64,000 bases of DNA from Niebla homalea. Lineage: Eukaryota; Ascomycota; Lecanoromycetes; Lecanorales; Ramalinaceae. The first letter of the stretch is position 1, and each line of letters opens with the position of its first letter. Shown in pieces: positions 1-10,935 of this stretch. The translations under genes were made by a program, and so were the position numbers. The notes under the pieces were generated by a model. That model was not told the origin of the DNA, did not search any database, and saw nothing but the letters and a program-made list of their open reading frames with translations. The stretch covers positions 248,001 to 312,000 of the forward strand of contig JAHGAU010000021.1 of assembly GCA_019925105.1 (NCBI GenBank). Reading direction: 5' to 3'.

Positions 1-2066
1 TATGTGGGCGCCGTTTGGTGGTGAGGTGAAAGCGGGTAGCGCAGGCTTCGAGAATGCTGCAGGTGGTGATGTTAGAGGAGGGGCCGGTGATGCTGGCTGC
101 TTCTCCCACGTCGAATCTAATGGTGGCATAGGTATTGATGAAGACCTGATTTCATTCTTGGTTGTAGCAGGCGGACTCCATGATCCTGGCAACGTCTTCA
201 TTGCCCCCAATGAGCCGAAAAGTGAGTCTCTGGCTTCGTATTCTGTGCTGCCACGTCTCAAAGCAGACTTGAGAGGCTTAGTCCCCGTGCTCTCGCGTTT
301 GAAAGAAGACTCTGAGGCCGCCAGAGACGGAAGCTGGGGCATTGGTGGAATTTCTCTATCCCATACTGGGACGTATGGTTCCGATCTGGGGCTCTTCCCC
401 TTGGAGCTGACATTATCTTTCGCTCCGAGTGAAGGGACCTTGGACACTGGTGGAAGTGCATCCCGATTGAAGGGTTTCCACGCCGACTGAACACTGGATG
501 TATCATTCGCTCCTAGTTTAATATCACCGAGGTTGCCGAACAAGCTCATTCTACCGCTTTTACTCTCCTCGTCGTGTTTTGTAGATGTGTTCCAAAGATC
601 TTGCTTTGTATCTTCAGCAGACTTCGTCCAAACATCATTATTGTCTGCTTTCCCCCAATCCAGGGTGGCCTGATTGTTTGCCTGACCTCGCCCCTGATCA
701 CTGTTCTGCTTGTCGCTACCTCCGCAAGTGCTAGTCCCTTGTCCAGCTTTGTTACCTTTGGACCATGTATCATTACCAGCCTGGCTTTTGTTGTTACTTT
801 TCCAGTCGCTACCGTTTCCCCGTCTGGTGCCCCAACCATGATTATCTCCAGTGTCATTGCTTGCGTTATTGGCAAACGAGGTCCAAGCATTGATCCCTTT
901 CAATTCTGAACTGCTGTTGCGAGCAGCATTCCCGTTATGTCCCTCTTCAGAAGAGTGACTGCTGTCTGCTCGTGGTGCGCCACCTCTAAGCCTTGGAACA
1001 GTTGCAACTTGCAGCTGCGAGGGTGATAATGCCCTTCTTGATGCCATATGAGCTCGAGGAGAGGGCCGGCGTACCCTTGACGAGGAGGTTCCAAATTCTT
1101 GGTACTCATGGGAATGCTGGTTGGGATCCGTCTCAAAAGCGTCTGTCCAGCGTCCCCCGACGTCCGTTCTGGCAGACGAGGTTGGCTCAGAGCTTTCGGA
1201 TCTAAGTCTAGTATGGTGTGAGCTACGGGGAGCAGCATTGTAGATGTGAACATTTGATTCTCGGATTTCAATCCTGTCTCCTTTTCGCTGGCGACGGCGC
1301 GGAGGAGATGGTTGGCGCAATGTCGACGACGTAGACATCTCCGAACTTCCTGCAAATGAGAGGGGAAACAGGCCTGATAGGCGTCGAGATGACTTGCGCG
1401 AGTGCTTTGGTTTCTCATCGGTACCGCCATCGAACATGGCCCCCAGGAGCAGTGGCTCATCTTTTTCATCTACGTTGCTGTCGTCGCTAGCCTCAGAGCC
1501 GATAGCTGTAGAAGTTCTGGTCATCACGTTGGAAGTTGATGGATAGCATCTCAACACCACAACTTCGATAACGCCAACGTTCTCGCCTCCACGTGGTGCA
1601 GCTTGGTTGCTCGGCAGCTCGGCTACATTGCCTGTAGTTTCAAATAGCATCATTGATTCTCATAGGGTAAGGTTAGAGGATTACGGGTAAGCTCACCAAC
1701 GTTCACCTGCTCAAACGACCAAGCCTTCCCAATCATGCCTCCTCCATCCTGGAGCATCTCTTCCTTCTGCCGCAGCCGGAAATCAATCTCAACCTGGGAT
1801 CGTGGTACTCCTTCACCTGGCAATTGCAGGTCAGTGCGATTACGATTGCATTGATAGACGCCATCAATGTAGACGAAGGCAGCTAATCCTGGTGCTACGT
1901 AGCCCAAAGACTTGAGGCGGATATTGAAGCTATTCGAGCTTGAGGCTGGTGGCACGGCGATGTAGGTTTCCACAACGCCGTCGTGGTATGTCGTCATGTA
2001 TTCGGTCAAGGCAGTCCCTGTCGGAGCTGCCTCGAGGGTGCATTCCAGGCGATTGAGGGATGGCAT
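1..2066 (-). CDS. DUF7918-like fungal protein, C-terminus off the left edge
   Basis: The coding model is complement(join(<1..1631,1697..2066)). The ATG at 2066 opens MPSLNRLECTLE. A TTG-initiated frame extends only slightly upstream, so I chose this ATG. Intron 1632-1696 (65 nt) has a GTGAGC donor, a CTAAC branch-like site and a CTACAG acceptor, and keeps frame as NVG/NVAEL. The first 120 residues resemble the fungal DUF7918 type of domain, with an IRLKSLGYVAPGLAAFVYIDG-like core and CNRNR. The rest, at least 540 residues, is low complexity: Ser/Arg-rich, then rich in Asn, Trp, Gly and Lys, then Pro/Ser-rich. It stays open to base 1, so the protein is longer than 667 residues. No enzymatic motif is visible and the function is unknown; a nuclear or scaffold role would be only a guess. 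I am fairly sure of the gene structure and less sure of the family name. Confidence 0.8.
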
Positions 2067-2698
2067 TGCCACTGCAAGTGAAGGTGGCAATCGATGGGAA
2101 TGTTGAAGATGCTTTACGATAGTCTTGTGGTTTTATTGTTTGGAGCAAGAGGGAAACATGATCATTAAGACTGAAGTCAACCTTTGGTGTTTCTCAACAT
2201 TCGAGCCATGATGATTGTGTAAACCTCCAACTTATCAGTAAAGCATGACGATATTTCAACCATCCTTACATGTTCAGACGCTCTAGGAGTTTCGTGCAAT
2301 GCAAACTCAGATGGTGGGGACGTGATCTTCGCCTTGATATAAAAGATTGGCTGGCTATTCTTTTGGAAAAACAATCAAATCAGAACGAAACATTCACTCT
2401 TGCGCTTACCGCTTTCAGCAACACATCCAATAATATCAAGTTTGTTATGTACGATGCAACCCGTCTCTATCTACTGTGCTTCCAATGCTTTCAGTCCTCG
2501 TACGGTATCATATTTTGACTCACATTACCAGCGCCAAATGCAAGAACATGCTATTCATTTGTTGTGAATCAAGAAATTCCTCACGCCATCCCAGTGATCC
2601 GAGTCCTTGTATCTATTCATTCACGGGACCTTGTAAGCACTTGTGGCAAAGGTGCTACTTCCTGAGGGTTTCGCAATACAGAGGAGAAACGGGGAAAC
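2067..2698. other. intergenic, no gene seen
   Basis: This is the upstream region of the DUF7918-like gene and the downstream region of PMP4; both lie on the minus strand. Overlapping short frames on both strands lack family resemblance or splice continuity. It probably holds the promoter and 5' leader of the left gene and the PMP4 3' UTR. Confidence 0.6.
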
Positions 2699-3508
2699 TC
2701 ACATGTACTGCATACTGCTCCTCAAGCTTGGCTGCAACGTCTCAGGATACCATCTGAACAGCCACATTACAGCCGCCCAACTCCCTGCCGCAAACACTGG
2801 CCAGGCATTATCCTTCACTGTCCGTCTTATTTGGTTCACCCTTTCAGAGTCTGCCCCCGCATTGCGGCTCATCCCCCTGACGAACCCTCGTCCCTCGGAA
2901 ACAAGTAATTTGGCACAAGCCAAGACTACCCTCGCGAACACGTATATCACAATCTGTTGGTTCACACTGCTCTGTATGCCCTTTCCGAACACGAAGTATC
3001 CCCCCGTCAAGCCCGCGATAAAAGTGTGCCAGGTCTCTTCCTTGCTATGTGGTGCCGTCCGCCGCAGGAGGAGTAACGTGGATTTGTAAAGGACAGCAAA
3101 GGTGGCGAGATTGCGGGCATGAGTGCGTGTGGCACGGTAGATGAGTTGGAGCTTCGAGCGCAGGCTATGACGAGGTCAGTGCCGTGTATACAGATTTGAA
3201 GAGGCGGCACCCCACGTTCCGGAGCGAAAGAGGAAGACCATGCTGCGTGATGTCACCAATGTCAGTAGGTCGTTCATTCATTGGCATGTAATGGAGAGGA
3301 AGGGGAGCCAGACTTACACGAGGGCGTGTGGAAAGCGTACTTTCGCTCCATAGACGGCGCCATTGCGTGCTGCCTTGATGAGCGCCAAATAGTCTGCATA
3401 CTGCGGATCCAGAAGTATAGAATTGGCGTCGCTCTACAGGTAGGCATTGCTTAGTGTGTAATCACTTGTTCGGGCAAGGGGGGGGCTTCTTGCTTTCAGG
3501 GCGTCCAT
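2699..3508 (-). CDS. Peroxisomal membrane protein 4 (PMP4/PMP24)
   Basis: The coding model is complement(join(2699..3164,3216..3242,3318..3433,3494..3508)), giving 207 residues. Exon 2 encodes YADYLALIKAARNGAVYGAK, exon 3 VMVFLFRSG, and exon 4 LRSKLQLIYRATRTHARNL followed by FIAGLTGGYFVFGKG, SSVNQQIVIYVFARVV and a C-terminal FRWYPETLQPSLRSSM. This is the characteristic layout of fungal PMP24, a peroxisomal integral membrane protein of the Tim17/Tim22/Tim23/PMP24 superfamily. Its biochemical role in peroxisomes is not well defined. Exon 1 encodes only MDALK and is followed by an apparent GC-AG intron (GCAAGA donor, CTGTAG acceptor). The third intron uses a weak GTGGGG donor, chosen because it alone restores the conserved frame. 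Length fits the family. The splice sites of the short exons are the least certain part. Confidence 0.88.
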
Positions 3509-4381
3509 GATCAATGTACGCGGATGTTGAAAATTAGGGAGAATTAGACCCTAGGGGATCATGCTCCTCAATCCAGTCGTTCCTGACCTTGACCCTGAGT
3601 CTAAGGGGATCATTATCATATTCTATGAAGTTCAGGTCTTGGGATAAAGTTGTTCAAGTGGGAAAACGATTAAACTAATGGCTTTGCCCAGGACCAAAAA
3701 GGAGCCGAGGTCCACAATCCCCACATCAAATCCTACGGACAGCTCTCTCGATTGCAAAATTCTTCGAAGTTCCTTGGTGCCTAGAGCGCTTCTCAAGGGA
3801 TGATCTTTTGCACTCAACGCAATGCTGTCCATTAACGACGAGTTTCTATTGGCCAAAGGCTCTCTGGATTTCCCGATTTTGGCCCGCGGAGAAGCTCAAT
3901 CCTGCTGTCTAATCCTCCACGCAATGTCTGATTAGAAGAAACCTGTCTTTGCGCCAAGGAATTTCACTTAATTTTGCAACCGAGAGACGTCGATCTCATT
4001 ACTCTACATGGGAGAACACCGATATTTCAAACTCTTCATCTCATCCCTCAGGATTTGCTGAAGACAATTTTGATCCATTCCTTCCACTTCCCACTTCACA
4101 AAGGTATTGTTTGTATAATTAGCATACCTTTGGCCGAGATACAACTCAACGTTCCTTGCTACGCAGCCGAGGTTTCTTATCCCTGAGCCTTATCGATGTC
4201 GTGGGTGGGCTACGGGGCTAGCGACGTGGAGCGTCGTCGGTGTGCGAGCTGCTCTACGCGCTCAGGGCTGGGACTTACCTATCAATACACTACAAGTACC
4301 CCAAACGTCCCTATACACGTTATGTGACGCAAGCAAACTAGACAAAAAGCTCTTCGGCAGAATCATCATCGCCATATAGCA
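3509..4381. other. intergenic, no gene seen
   Basis: This stretch lies between the divergently oriented PMP4 gene and the decayed 2EXR-like locus. A 74-codon minus frame at 3632-3856 has no recognisable features and I do not call it. A short G run precedes the PMP4 start (about 3480-3485 on the plus strand, within its first intron). Confidence 0.5.
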
Positions 4382-4927
4382 ATGCCTGCTCGAGCAGGAT
4401 GTATTGAATTAGGTCACAAGCTGTGCTTGCAAGAACAACTTCCGCTTTTCAATAGATTATCCCCCGAAATCAGGTAAATGATCTACAAGTATGTCGTTGC
4501 TGGGCATGTCTTTCATATCATGCAGACGTATTCAGGCTTGGGCTACAAGCCAAATGCCATCACATCCAAGCCAGACCTGCTCAATTTACCGAGGACTTGC
4601 CGTAGAGTGTATGCTGGAACAATCCATTTTCTCTATGGCGAAAACGCCTTTCATCCATATCGAGAGGTCTAATTTGTCTCGCTAATGAATATGTTGACTC
4701 CACGACGATGTGGTTACATTCGCAACATCACGGCCTCCTGGAGGGTGAAAGTCCCATGGTGGACGGATGACCACCTGATCATCAAGAATAGGGAGTGGAA
4801 CAAAGCATGGTCGATCTTATCTCAAATGGTGAACCTGAGAGAACTCGCCGTCGAGCTTCGACTTCTCGACTTGATCGCTTCCTCTTTCGCTAGGATGGCA
4901 AAATACGAAGCCAAAGCCCTATTATAG
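4382..4927 (+). pseudogene. Decayed 2EXR/F-box-like gene with in-frame stops
   Basis: From the ATG at 4382 one frame reads PLFNRLSPEIR, stop (TAA, 4475-4477), MIYKYVVAGHVFHI, then LLNLPRTCRRVYAGTIHFLY, stop (TAA, 4670-4672), then SLMNMLTPRRCGYIRNITAS and on to a stop at 4925-4927. The order LSPEIR-x-MIYKYV, LPRTCRRVY, IHFLYGEN and then YIRNI matches the N-terminal 2EXR-type fold common in expanded fungal families (F-box-like, substrate unknown). Both stops could come from CAA to TAA, the CpA to TpA change favoured by RIP. A remnant in another frame (KLYVNWIQFIMDDFDDALF, about 4980-5040) looks like the lost C-terminus, implying a frameshift as well. Treating the first stop as part of a GTAAAT intron would remove the conserved MIYKY block, so I prefer a pseudogene. 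Confidence 0.65.
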
Positions 4928-6983
4928 ACAAAGAGCGCGAAATATTGTGCCTACCACGTACGGTAAAGTTATCCCAGAAATGGAAGCTCTATGTCAATTG
5001 GATCCAATTCATCATGGATGACTTCGACGATGCTCTTTTTGTCATTGAGAGGATCGATACACTTTTTTAATCTGGCCGCGAGGCGACAGCTTGATTCACG
5101 ATGAGGTCTTCGCCCATCGGCCGGCGGTTTCAGTGACCTCATTGAATTCTGGGACCTGCAGTTTCCTGTCTGTCCTCCAAATTCGACGAGACGTTTCTTC
5201 ATAGATGTCATTCCAACATTCTCGAAGAAACGCCCTTAGGATACCATGCAAGTGCTTAATGTCCCATGATTATGTCTTGCAGATGTCTTATGGAAGGTTC
5301 CCAACCAGTATTTCTCCCATTGAGCAAGCCCAAAAGGGTATCTCTTATGACGGCGGAGCATCCCGTTGGCAAGAGAGATGAGTTCGAGTGAAGAGTAAAA
5401 TATCCTGCTGAACTGATCCTGATGACCGTGGAAGACTGAAGCCGTAAGTGAAGGACAAAACATTTTTGATACTAAAGGACTCTGCGTTAAGCTCATTTGA
5501 CAACGCATCATTGTCGCATGAGCTCAGCGTTACCTCAAGTCTACGAGCCTGCCAGAAGAGTTTGTATATGATGTGAGCCTGCAGGTCGACGATCGACCCT
5601 GCAGAAGACGAAGCGAAGAGTATGTGGGAGGAAATGGACAAGGGATTTGGTGGCCGCCCCTTCCAAGTCCAGTAAACAATCCACTACACCACAACTCTAC
5701 ACCCCCGAACTTAGTACTCACTTGAAAAATATGCCACATCTCTTGCCTACTAAGCATGGCATCAATCATCTACCTATCAACAGATTCGACGTCACTCTTC
5801 GTTCGAGTTACGGCTTTCTCTTGTGAGCTATCAGAGCTTGTCTCGACGCTGCCAATGAGCTACAATCAATATCAAAGCCTCTCCAACCTTTTGTGACAAT
5901 TTATTTGTGGGCTTCCCTCGCTTATTGTCATGCCGCGATACTCGTTTGACTCGTCACGGTACTTTTCTGGCAATGGATACGAATCGCCAATTGATCAAGT
6001 TATTGGAGGATATGGTAAAGGTACGAAATACCATTGTATCTCGAATGGAATGGCCAGCCAACCTGCGATGCCATCCATCTCCCCAATCTCCTTCTGGCGT
6101 ATGAGGCACCTGAGAGATCAACCATGTCGATGTCCAACTTCTTCCACTCTGCGACAGACCACCCTTACCTCCCACTATACAAGCAGCCCCCCTTTTAATG
6201 AACGGAGCGCGAAGTTTCGGCATCACCATCAAGCATAGACTATGGCCATAGGTAAGATCTTGTCGAAAGTTAGGATGAACGGGGGAGCGATTAGAGTGTC
6301 GCTCTGCCTTAGTTGAATATACATACAATCAAAGGTCGAGGCCCAAAGCATCCATGGTCAATCGGAACAGACATTTGAAGTAAAGCAACAACTCCAGATT
6401 GAAGTAAAGCAACAACTCCAGGTTGGTTGAATCGTTATCACAGATGTTGGCAATTGCATTTGAGCTCGCCGAAATCCGGATATATCGTGCTTCGACTTGC
6501 AAACGTGCCTGAAAGTATCGAATGCCCCGGCAGTTGTAGGTGTCAGTTGGGGATACCTCATCACAATACAAGACGCAATGTCTGCATCATCGAAAAGGAT
6601 GACACCGCAAAAACACCCGGGCTTGCTTTGGGAAGGAAAGCGCGACGGGAAAAGCAACGCAACGCAACGGTCGTCATTCCCTACCCACGGACGCTGATGA
6701 AGTAGTGACAGACTTTAGCCCAATTTGATGGTAGTTTGCACGGTGCAGACGTTCAGGCACGTAACAAGGCTCAACAATATTTCAATCCTCAAGTGCTACA
6801 GCAAGCCAAGCAGCCATGATTAGGAACGAGGAATGTATGGGGTATCGATCCTATCGCCAGACTCGCACGGAAAACCCCGACGCTCAAATAATATCAGGCT
6901 GCCCTCGCATCAGATAATTCAATACTTGCTCTCACATCCTCCAGAGACCCCGAGACCTTTGTGTCCATTACGATCGGGTGATT
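4928..6983. other. long intergenic stretch with gene remnant and a small tandem repeat
   Basis: Apart from the possible 3' remnant of the 2EXR-like pseudogene (to about 5069) and a 24-bp tandem duplication at 6375-6421, I see no supported gene. Short frames such as 5930-6238 (+, beginning MPRYSFDSSRYF) and 5954-6328 (-) overlap each other and lack recognisable domains. A short spliced gene using the 5930 start cannot be excluded. Confidence 0.45.
6375..6421. repeat. two-copy 24-bp tandem duplication
   Basis: The unit TTGAAGTAAAGCAACAACTC plus CAG occurs at 6375-6397 and again at 6399-6421, separated by one A. The copies are identical over 23 bases, so the duplication is probably recent. Confidence 0.9.
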
Positions 6984-7674
6984 TTAGTGTGGCGCGTACG
7001 ACATCCCTTGAGCAAGCACGGGTGGCTGCTGCATGTGAACCTGCGTCGTCTCCGTCGAGAGCAGGTGCTCGGCCTCCTTTTCCTGCTGCATGAGATCGCA
7101 GCATGTGCAGCAACAAGCCTGCAATCGTCAGCCAAATGATGCCCCCATCATCGCTCGAAGAAAATCTAGCGGTGTCGTCGCCGCGCTCCCTCACCTTGAG
7201 GAAATCCGTCACGAAGTTGCCGCTCAGTTCCTGCTGCGGCTGGCCGCGCTTGCGCACATCCTGTCGCTGCAGCAGAGTCGGGATGCACGCGAGACCGAAG
7301 CAGGAGAGTCCCCACCAGCCGAGACACTGCCCCATGTTAATCACACATCATCAGCTTCCCCCTACCCTTCCCCACAGAGTATATGTCTGGCAAGAGGGAC
7401 TCACCGAAGCATTGACGGTATTATACCCCGCCAACCCGGGATCCTTGTTCAGCCGGTGGTGCGTCTTTCCAAAGGTGATGCAGGGGCAGCAGCAGGTGAG
7501 GGCGCATAGATTCATGGGCTGGAAGCAGGACCAGAACCCCGTGGACCACTCGGTGGTGCCGGTCGGGTTGGTGATGCCCGAGGGGTCGTTCACGGTTTGA
7601 TGCGCTCTGGCGACCCACTGGTCGGTGTCTTGTTGCATGCCGGATTTTTGGGTTGGGGCGGCGGCGGTCGTCAT
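6984..7674 (-). CDS. PLAC8-family cysteine-rich membrane-associated protein
   Basis: The coding model is complement(join(6984..7118,7195..7326,7405..7674)), giving 178 residues. The ATG at 7674 opens MTTAAAPTQKSG. Exon 1 holds WSTGFWSCF and the Cys cluster CALTCCCPCITFGKTHHRL. Exon 2 gives CLGWWGLSCFGLACIPTLLQ then RQDVRKRG and LSGNFVTDFLK. Exon 3 gives ACCCTCCDLMQQEKEAEHLL and a short tail. This is the full PLAC8 (Cys-rich PLAC8/FCR/CNR) layout: CCxxxxCPC, a hydrophobic centre, and a second CCxxCC with the following QQEKE. Both introns are phase 0 with GTGAGT/GTGAGG donors and CAG acceptors. In plants and fungi the family has been tied to heavy-metal resistance, calcium influx and cell size; the role here is inferred only from the family. 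It probably sits at the plasma membrane. Confidence 0.92.
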
Positions 7675-8699
7675 GATTGGGTTGGGGCGGGTTTAATTGG
7701 TCTTAGGAACAGAGAGAGGGATTGTTGGAAGTCTTGAGGGGTGGGGGGTTGTGGTAGGAGATGCAAATGTAAAAGCGATGATGATGATAATGATGTTAGA
7801 CGATCGGGCAGGCACCAGGGTATGTGAGAGAAGTTGGAATGAATGTGATGTGATGCCTTCAATGCAAAAAATATGCGGCTGAATGCAGAAAGAAAGAAGA
7901 AGAAAAGTTCTTGGGGTCGAGGAGGGGAGGGGAGGAATGCCCCTTACTTTGTACTAACATGTTCGGCTCCTTCCCATTTTTATTATCCCACGTTTCAGCC
8001 TTCTCTGTTCTCCCTCAGCCTCACGCCGTCTTCACCCACATCCATGCATCTGCTACCGAGAATTGAGCTGACGTTTCAAGCCGCAGTCAGCCCGCATCCC
8101 ATCCCAGCCTTATTCTCTCGCTTCACCGAGTTTGTTTTGCGGCGTGGTGCCCCACCCCCCTTCTTTTGAGCCCATCCGGGCGTGAAGTTAATGCTTATCA
8201 GCAACTTCAGCCTTGCCACCTCCTTTGTATGCAGATCCCAAAAAAAAATTCACTCACCACTGTAACATTGAGAGGCCTGGACTCCCCTGGAATCATGCCG
8301 TGTTCATGCAGTCAGCTTTGAAACGCAAACATTCGGTGTAGATTGCACACGAGCATAGGCGAGAATGGTTGTGGAGGATGCTAATTTCAGCATCGCATCC
8401 GAAATTAGAAAGCTGTGTGTGAATCTCCGTTGCAATGAAGCAGATTCTAGTTTCTCGTGGCAAATGAAGGAAACACGTGGCAGTCATCTAAGTAAGTTGT
8501 TCTTTGGTATTCGCTGTGCAAAGTCACAGTAAGGCAGCCACAGCTTTCTTTGGTCGACGAAGTACCTTTGCAGCAATGATTGGCATGCAGATCTCATGTC
8601 CTGCACATCAACCCTAGGTTCCGACTATCGGTAAAACAGCTTCGCCTGATGCTATCGAGTTGACAGAAGGCAGTCGGTCTACTATTGCATCGACGCAAA
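7675..8699. other. intergenic, promoter region of PLAC8 gene
   Basis: Upstream of the PLAC8 start there is a CT-rich/GA-rich leader (about 7690-8060) and no coding signal. The remainder up to the SMP-30-like gene has only short overlapping frames. Confidence 0.55.
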
Positions 8700-9797
8700 T
8701 TACCAAAGCCTGAGCCCCGTCACTGGATGTGCGCCGACCTTAGAAAAATCATCAACGTCGATCCGACTGATCCCCTGAGTGCCGATGATGGATTTTGGGT
8801 TCCCGCCATTTGTTGTGATATACAAAGACTTCCTATCCGTCACTCCCCGCCCAAATTGCAAAAGCCGTCGGCTCCACAAGGTCGCTATTATTCGAATTGA
8901 GTGATCCAGCAATGATGGTCGACCTGCCTTTCGGATCAATCCTTGCGACTGCGTTGGCTGTGCCGGTCAGGGCAAGGTGGATGTATCCGGCGGCATCGAG
9001 AATGAAATCGTCGCCAGCAGCGCCTTTATATATCAGTGTAGCGTTTGCATCTTGGGATAGAAGACCAATGTCCATGTCGATGGCGATCCGCCATAGGGTA
9101 GACGTGCCTGTGTTGGTATAATAGAGATGTCCATCTTCTACTTTAATGCCATTGATGCCAATCGCATTCGCTCCCTTCCCACCTTTCATGGACGGCTCAT
9201 CTGCAATTATTACGGCATCACCACTCGATACATCCACCTCCCACACCACCCCGGCAAATGAGTCTGCCACAAGGATGAAGCAGGGTGCCGGCCGACCTCC
9301 CGATGTATCGAGGTCACGCCATTCGGCACCAGAGCGGGTTTCGGCAGCATGGCGACCTTGCGTACTTTCGCACTTTCGAGGACGGTGCCATTCGAGGCAG
9401 CTCGAAAGCCACGCATGTCGACTCCCCAGATTAGAGTGGCGTTGGGCACGCCATAGGGTGGGGATGTGGTAATGTTGCTGGTCGCAACATAGAAGACGTC
9501 GCGTTCGAGTTCCGTAATGCCGAAGAGGTCTTCTGTATCGGGGAACTGCTCCACTAGGGTTGCGCTACTGATGTTCCAAGGGTCAATCTGGTAGAGCTGA
9601 GGTGGTATGGCAGTGCTGACGAAGATCTGCCCGTTGTGGCGGATGGCGAGGTCCTCGGCTTTGTGTTCTGTGAGGAAACGGTAAGTTGGGTGAACGGTGA
9701 AGTTCCCAGGCGTTGGAGGGAGAGATGGCGTAGGAGATGCCGACGTAAGGAAAGGAAAGAGGAACGCTGTCGCTGCATAGGCTGTCAATGGCCGCAT
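8700..9797 (-). pseudogene. Secreted SMP-30/gluconolactonase-like beta-propeller, two apparent frameshifts
   Basis: The ATG at 9797 begins a signal peptide (MRPLTAYAATAFLFPFLTSA). Then follow AEDLAIRHNGQIFVSTAIPP, YQIDP, DLFGITELERDVFYVATSNI and LVPNGVTS. Near 9278 the frame must slip to continue as FILVADSFAGVVWEVD, then GINGIKVEDGHLYYTNTGT and IAGSLNSNN. Near 8860-8863 (a TTTT run) it must slip again to reach QFGRGVTDRKSLYITTNGG and the stop at 8700. No intron with usable borders bridges either point. The repeated blade-like units (LYYTNTG, FILDAAGYIHLALTG) match the fungal SMP-30/gluconolactonase/LRE-like superfamily, about 340 residues in total. Several NxT/S sites agree with secretion. 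It is either a recently broken gene or an intact gene with two single-base assembly errors. The substrate is unknown. Confidence 0.75.
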
Positions 9798-9988
9798 GGT
9801 GACACGGCAGTGAGTGTGGGCGATTTGTCTGCAATATCTTGCAGCGAACTGCTACTGATATCAAGAGAGGTGGCAGTGGCAATGGTATTTGAGCAAAAGC
9901 AGTACACTAAATTCTGCAGGACGAAGAACTAAACAAACCTGGATGCGAACCAGAGTGATATATGAGCTGAACATACCATGAAGTCATC

Positions 9989-10216
9989 CTACCTTGTTAG
10001 CAAGCTTAAAGCTGGGGGTGGTTTCCGATCGAGGGTTCGCGAAGTGATAAAGTGATGATATCCAGCCCATCGGAATGAGCCCTCAACGCCATTACCTCGT
10101 AGTTGGAAACCCGAGTCTTCTGGCAACCAATAGGCCTGCTTGATCTCGTCGGCGTCTCGGAAGGTCAAAGACTGAATCCTTGGAGCCTCGTAGATTTGGT
10201 TTTGAGGTTCAGTCAT
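9989..10216 (-). CDS. small hypothetical protein, doubtful
   Basis: This is a 75-residue frame from the ATG at 10216 (MTEPQNQIYEAPRIQSLTF, later GFQLRGNGVEGSFRWAGYHH). I do not recognise the family. It lies upstream of the SMP-30-like gene on the same strand. The final codons overlap possible splice signals (AAG/GTAGGA near 9989-9995), so it may be the first exon of something longer. Composition is ordinary and there is no signal peptide or membrane segment. It is listed because it is the only sizeable frame here; it could be spurious. Confidence 0.3.
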   Translation of the reverse strand: MTEPQNQIYEAPRIQSLTFRDADEIKQAYWLPEDSGFQLRGNGVEGSFRWAGYHHFITSRTLDRKPPPALSLLTR

Positions 10217-10935
10217 TGCCCACAGATGGCCCTTTAATGTAACGTCGCCAAGTCCTGATGGACATTCTCACGAAGTTGCATTGCCCAGCCTCAATGCTTT
10301 CTTGCAATCATTGGTCAACTCTGACAAGTGGAGAGTGGGCTTGGAAGAGAATGTACTGAAGCAGCCAGAATCGAGAAATATGCGTACGAGAATTGCTTAT
10401 GCCTGGCGAATCGCAAAAGCCTCAAGTGGCATGAGAGGCATTTAGCCGTGATCAATCGGCTAGTGGGGAAACAAAAGTTGAAAACCTCCAGCCGGATATA
10501 TTGTGAGACTCCAGCAATAACATCACGCAGAAGGATGACCGTCGGAGGAAGTTGAATCAGCGAATCATTTCGGCTCCTACGTAAGGCCCAGATGAGTTGA
10601 ATGTCAACTTGAATAAAGAAATCTGAAAAAGTGAAAATTATCTGTTTCGGGCAATTGTCTTCAACGTCACGTGGCAGCCATGAGTCATGGCGCGCCAAGT
10701 CGCCAGCCTCATATTTTGACATTTTGCGGATTTGCCATCACCAGCCGCGTAATCTAATCTTTGGAGATGAGGACAAATAGCCATCAATAATCATTCTGCA
10801 TTGTGCTCCAAATTTTGACAGAGGTGTTGGAAAGTAGGATACTGGTCATGCTGCAGCTCGGGAGAATTTCTGCCATGCGAGCTGCATAGAAAGGCGAGAT
10901 TTCTACCTGACCTCCCAGCCTTATGATGGCCTGTC
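10217..10935. other. intergenic, promoter of DUF2235 gene
   Basis: No supported gene. A 135-codon minus frame (10315-10722) overlaps a plus frame and shows no domain. The region probably holds the promoter and leader of the plus-strand DUF2235 gene. Confidence 0.5.

Noticed and set aside
2..490. 162-codon plus-strand frame at the left edge
   Set aside because: The minus strand is open here as the continuation of the DUF7918-like gene with proper splicing; the plus frame is a shadow.
3632..3856. 74-codon minus frame between PMP4 and the 2EXR-like pseudogene
   Set aside because: No recognisable sequence features and no splice partners; length is within chance.
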